The position numbers and the translations under genes were made by a program. The notes below the pieces were generated by a model. The model was given only the letters and a program-made list of their open reading frames with translations. It searched no databases and was not told where the DNA came from. 64,000 bases of DNA from Thalassolituus maritimus (lineage in GTDB: Bacteria > Pseudomonadota > Gammaproteobacteria > Pseudomonadales > Oceanobacteraceae), in NCBI RefSeq assembly GCF_900156675.1, contig NZ_FTOH01000007.1, positions 1-64,000 on the forward strand, in the 5' to 3' direction. Positions within the stretch are counted from its first letter, which is position 1. Each line of letters opens with the position of its first letter. This document shows, in pieces, positions 62,741 to 64,000 of this stretch.

Positions 62741-64000
62741 GTGGCCAAAGATTATCAGGTACGAACGGTTGAGGAGCTGGCAGAAAACCTTAAAGCTGCT
62801 AATGGACAGTGCGTTTTTCTTATCGGCGCAGGTTTCTCCTATAGTGCTGATATTCCGTTAGCTGGTGCCTTAGTTGATGAGATAAAGGACACCTATCCTT
62901 TGGCTTATAAGCGAGCTAAAACTAAATCCTATAATCATGTTATGGGGGAGCTTACTCCCCAACAGCGCATACAGCTTCTTACCAAGTACATAGAGCGAGC
63001 TAAAGTCAACTGGGCACATATTGCTTTGTCTGCCTTGTTTGAGAAAGACAAGATTGATCGAATTCTTACCGTTAATTTTGATCCTTTAATTCTAAAAGCC
63101 TGTTCTATGGTTGGGGAATTCCCTGCTGTTTACGATCTTGCAACAGCGTCTGAGTTTAAATCGAACCGTATTGCCCCTAAATCTGTATTTTACTTAAACG
63201 GTCAGCACACAGGTTTCTCTATGCTGAATTCCGAAGAGGAGTTGGAAGAACATAAGGACCGCTTGAGGGAAATAGTTAACCAGACTGGAGTTAGTCGAAT
63301 TTGGGTTGTAGTGGGGTACAGCGGTGATGCAGATCCATTATCGGAAGTGCTTGCAGAGGTTGCAGGAAAATCTTTTGATAATGGATTGTACTGGGTAGGT
63401 CATAGTAATGAGCCATCTGACAGTCAGCTTAACCTCTTAAAACACCCCAATACCTATTACATAGGCAAACAGGATGCAGATAAATTCGCGGATGAATTAG
63501 CTAAGAAAATGGAATGTTTTCCACCGGATATTTTGGTCAGACCATTTGACTATATTGAAAATTTGGTCACAAGAAATATTGACTTTACTACGGGAGGAGG
63601 ATACGCGACTTCAACTCAAATTAAATTAAAAGGCATGATTGAACGAGCGAAATTGGCATGTAAGAGTGACCCGGTGGGACGATTCACTAACAAAGCACTC
63701 GATACATCCTCTCTTGTTATGTCTGGGAAATATGATGAGCTGATTGATCTCTGGAATCAAGACTCTAACCAGTTTGATGAAAACCAGATGGAAGATGTTG
63801 CATGGGCTTTTTTGTTGAGAGGGAATTCAATTTGTGAGCAAGCTCAGGTTCATGTAAGTGATAATGTAGAGTTAGCACGGAAAGAATGGTCGGAAGCAAG
63901 AGCGGATTATTCGAGAGCGCTTGAGATTAAACCTAATATGCATGAAGCATTGAATAATTGGGGGAGCGCATTAGATGAAGAAGCCCGAGCTATATTGGAT
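62741..64000 (+). CDS. SIR2-TPR protein, likely antiphage NADase (partial)
   Basis: An open frame of 420 codons running off the window end. GTG start with GGAGGG 6 nt upstream. The SIR2 fold is visible: VFLIGAGFSYSADIPLAG (GAGxS, about 27-44), LTVNFDPLI (TxNxD-type, about 109-117), YLNGQH (candidate catalytic His, about 156) and VVVGYSGDADPL (about 187-198). After a linker, tetratricopeptide-like helices begin (ARADYSRALEIKPNMHEALN, about 385-405) and continue outside. SIR2 domains fused to sensor repeats deplete NAD+ on phage infection in several defence systems. AT-rich relative to its neighbours. Specific system unknown. Confidence 0.78.
   Translation, partial: MAKDYQVRTVEELAENLKAANGQCVFLIGAGFSYSADIPLAGALVDEIKDTYPLAYKRAKTKSYNHVMGELTPQQRIQLLTKYIERAKVNWAHIALSALFEKDKIDRILTVNFDPLILKACSMVGEFPAVYDLATASEFKSNRIAPKSVFYLNGQHTGFSMLNSEEELEEHKDRLREIVNQTGVSRIWVVVGYSGDADPLSEVLAEVAGKSFDNGLYWVGHSNEPSDSQLNLLKHPNTYYIGKQDADKFADELAKKMECFPPDILVRPFDYIENLVTRNIDFTTGGGYATSTQIKLKGMIERAKLACKSDPVGRFTNKALDTSSLVMSGKYDELIDLWNQDSNQFDENQMEDVAWAFLLRGNSICEQAQVHVSDNVELARKEWSEARADYSRALEIKPNMHEALNNWGSALDEEARAILD

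Overview
The window looks like chromosome of a marine, aerobic gammaproteobacterium of the Oceanospirillales / Pseudomonas-like branch (Thalassolituus or Oceanobacter relatives are my guess). Grounds: the order rplM-rpsI-petABC-sspAB, mutY-yggX, hisBHAF, holD-like-rimI, a RegB/RegA redox pair beside a fatty-acid desaturase, a Pseudomonas-like 23S 3' end, and many secreted or envelope proteins.

Layout. 1-770: end of an rRNA operon (5S plus terminators) and a decayed copy of its tail. 1158-7401: an operon of four related secreted proteins sharing one N-terminal motif just after the signal peptide. 7473-18384: leuA, a holD-like gene, rimI, a CbiM-like membrane protein, regB/regA, a desaturase, argS, an FtsN/SPOR protein, a hydrolase and a DUF4382 lipoprotein. 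18541-31873: a mobile-element hotspot at tRNA-Phe. 31959-58605: mainly housekeeping genes (mutY, yggX, a CHASE8-GGDEF-EAL protein, MlaC-like, panZ-like, hisBHAF, a haem-motif chemoreceptor, OmpA, ilvD, DCC/GDPD/RNase J, arsH, a TRAP permease, prfC, rplM, rpsI, petABC, sspAB). 58720-64000: accessory genes, including a possible membrane toxin-immunity pair, a Tdi1-like protein, REP-like repeats, and a SIR2-TPR defence-type gene that runs off the window end.

The main discovery is at 20862-31842: a ~10.9 kb integrated relative of the tailless, membrane-containing dsDNA phage PM2 (Corticoviridae). It has a P2-like double jelly-roll major capsid protein, a P9-like packaging ATPase, an HUH rolling-circle replication protein, a string of tiny membrane-protein genes, spike-like proteins, a lytic enzyme with small membrane partners, an XRE repressor facing a small HTH protein across a palindromic operator, a tyrosine integrase, and a Bor-family lipoprotein as likely lysogenic cargo. 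It is bounded by a 46-bp direct repeat of the 3' part of tRNA-Phe and by an 18-bp inner repeat at each end. PM2 itself is lytic, so this reads as a temperate version.

To its left lies an older 1.9 kb island with the same architecture (tRNA-Phe 3' ends, paired TTTGTACCA repeats, truncated integrase), and further left a 114-bp tandem array of altered tRNA-Phe 3' ends. Together these suggest repeated integration at one tRNA gene.

Function is inferred from reading translated sequence and remembered family features. No database search was run.
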